A DNA stretch of 14,211 bases from an uncultured Collinsella sp. (GTDB lineage Bacteria > Actinomycetota > Coriobacteriia > Coriobacteriales > Coriobacteriaceae), in assembly GCA_902470265.1 (NCBI GenBank), contig CABRFW010000015.1, positions 1 to 14,211 on the forward strand, read 5' to 3'. Within the stretch, counting starts at the first letter, position 1. Each line of letters starts with the position of its first letter. Below the pieces are notes generated by a model. That model had not been told where the DNA came from. It did no database searches and saw only the letters and a program-made list of their open reading frames with translations. Both the position numbers and the translations under genes were made by a program. Of the stretch, positions 13,660 to 14,211 are shown one piece after another.

Positions 13660-14149
13660 CGATAAGAGCGGCGTGAACAGCTCCCAGGGACATAAGGGCG
13701 CGGCGGAACTCATTCGCCGCGCCCTTTCTTGCATCGGCGCGCTCTTTGTCGCCTGGCTCGCACTCTACCTGCTCGATATCGGCTGCGTGTTTCGCCTGAT
13801 GACGGGCATTCCCTGTCCGGGATGTGGCATGACGAGGGCCTGGCTGGCAGCACTGCGCCTCGATTTTGCGGCGGCCTTTGCCTACCATCCGCTGTTTTGG
13901 GTGGTGCCGATTGCGTTTGTGCTCGCGTTCGTGCGCGAGGAGGTGACGTCGAGCAAGCTAAAGCGCGGCATCGACATTGCGGTTATTGTTCTGTGCGTGC
14001 TGGTCGTTGCCGTATGGATCGTGCGCCTTATCAACCCGGCAGACGCGGGCCTGCTCTTTGGTGGTCACGCTCCCGTCGGAGTTCCTGCCGATATCATCCA
14101 CCTCGAAACCCCACGCTGGCTCACCATTCTTCACTCTTACCTGTCGTGA
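13652..14149 (+). CDS. DUF2752 family membrane protein
   Basis: About 165 residues. The family motif GIPCPGCGMTRA lies at 52-63 (Cys55 and Cys58), after a first membrane segment at about 26-42 and before further segments at about 80-95 and 107-126. DUF2752 proteins are small membrane proteins of unknown function; the Cys pair might bind metal, which is inference. The start is uncertain. GTG at 13652 overlaps the upstream stop codon by eight bases, the same geometry as the amaP/DUF2273 junction, but has no clear ribosome site. GTG at 13673 is possible, and ATG at 13613 would overlap more. The overlap suggests it is co-translated with the DUF4234 zinc-ribbon protein. Codon use looks like its neighbours. 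Confidence 0.82.
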   Translation: MPNDKSGVNSSQGHKGAAELIRRALSCIGALFVAWLALYLLDIGCVFRLMTGIPCPGCGMTRAWLAALRLDFAAAFAYHPLFWVVPIAFVLAFVREEVTSSKLKRGIDIAVIVLCVLVVAVWIVRLINPADAGLLFGGHAPVGVPADIIHLETPRWLTILHSYLS

Positions 14150-14190
14150 CGGAGGACGCGCTAGAAAAGCGGTCGACACATAAGCGGGGG

Positions 14191-14211
14191 CGAACGTTGA
14201 GATAACGTTCG
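14191..14211. repeat. Inverted repeat at the right edge, probably a truncated terminator
   Basis: CGAACGTT (14191-14198) and AACGTTCG (14204-14211) are perfect arms around GAGAT. The left arm is preceded by AGCGGGGG, so the stem may extend further if CCCCC follows outside the window. It lies 41 bases after the DUF2752 stop, a typical terminator position. It cannot be finished from this window. Confidence 0.5.

Overview
The window reads as a GC-rich actinobacterial chromosome segment, most likely from a Coriobacteriia gut bacterium (a Collinsella-type genome is my best guess). This is inferred from strongly G/C-ending codons, an AmaP-DUF2273-Asp23 operon, zinc-ribbon membrane proteins of the DUF4013/DUF4234 type, and short REP-like hairpins with a GGGGACAGG core. 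No rRNA, tRNA, CRISPR array, phage gene or transposase gene was seen.

Layout. At the left edge (1-172, minus) is the N-terminal part of a gene that runs out of the window. An OPT-family transporter (387-2090, minus) follows, ending in a clear intrinsic terminator. From about 2.2 kb on, every gene is on the plus strand. A housekeeping block comes first: type III pantothenate kinase coaX (2283-3134), a dCMP deaminase (3219-3743), a stand-alone NifU C-terminal Fe-S protein (3914-4192) and prolipoprotein diacylglyceryl transferase lgt (4302-5123). Next is a 727-residue polytopic membrane protein that looks like a DUF6020/GT-C-type protein (5258-7441), bracketed by REP-like hairpins. YebC/PmpR follows (7607-8413) with an intrinsic terminator.

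At 8580-10067 is a compact envelope-stress operon, amaP - DUF2273 - asp23, in the gene order known from Staphylococcus aureus. AmaP and the DUF2273 protein would form the membrane part, and the acidic Asp23 protein would be the partner held at the membrane. A YitT-family membrane protein (10273-11295) comes next. The right end carries two proteins that share the same N-terminal zinc ribbon and a Pro/Gln-rich linker but have different membrane modules (DUF4013 at 11446-12786, DUF4234 at 12982-13659). A DUF2752 membrane protein (13652-14149) overlaps the end of the second one.

Most genes are ordinary core functions. The least explained parts are (i) the hairpin family: three plus-oriented copies sit directly at stop codons and a fourth lies inverted just upstream of a start; (ii) the zinc-ribbon/DUF4013/DUF4234/DUF2752 cluster with its palindrome-rich leader; and (iii) several short symmetrical sequences in front of housekeeping genes. 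Promoter calls are weak throughout, because few sites have both good -35 and -10 boxes.
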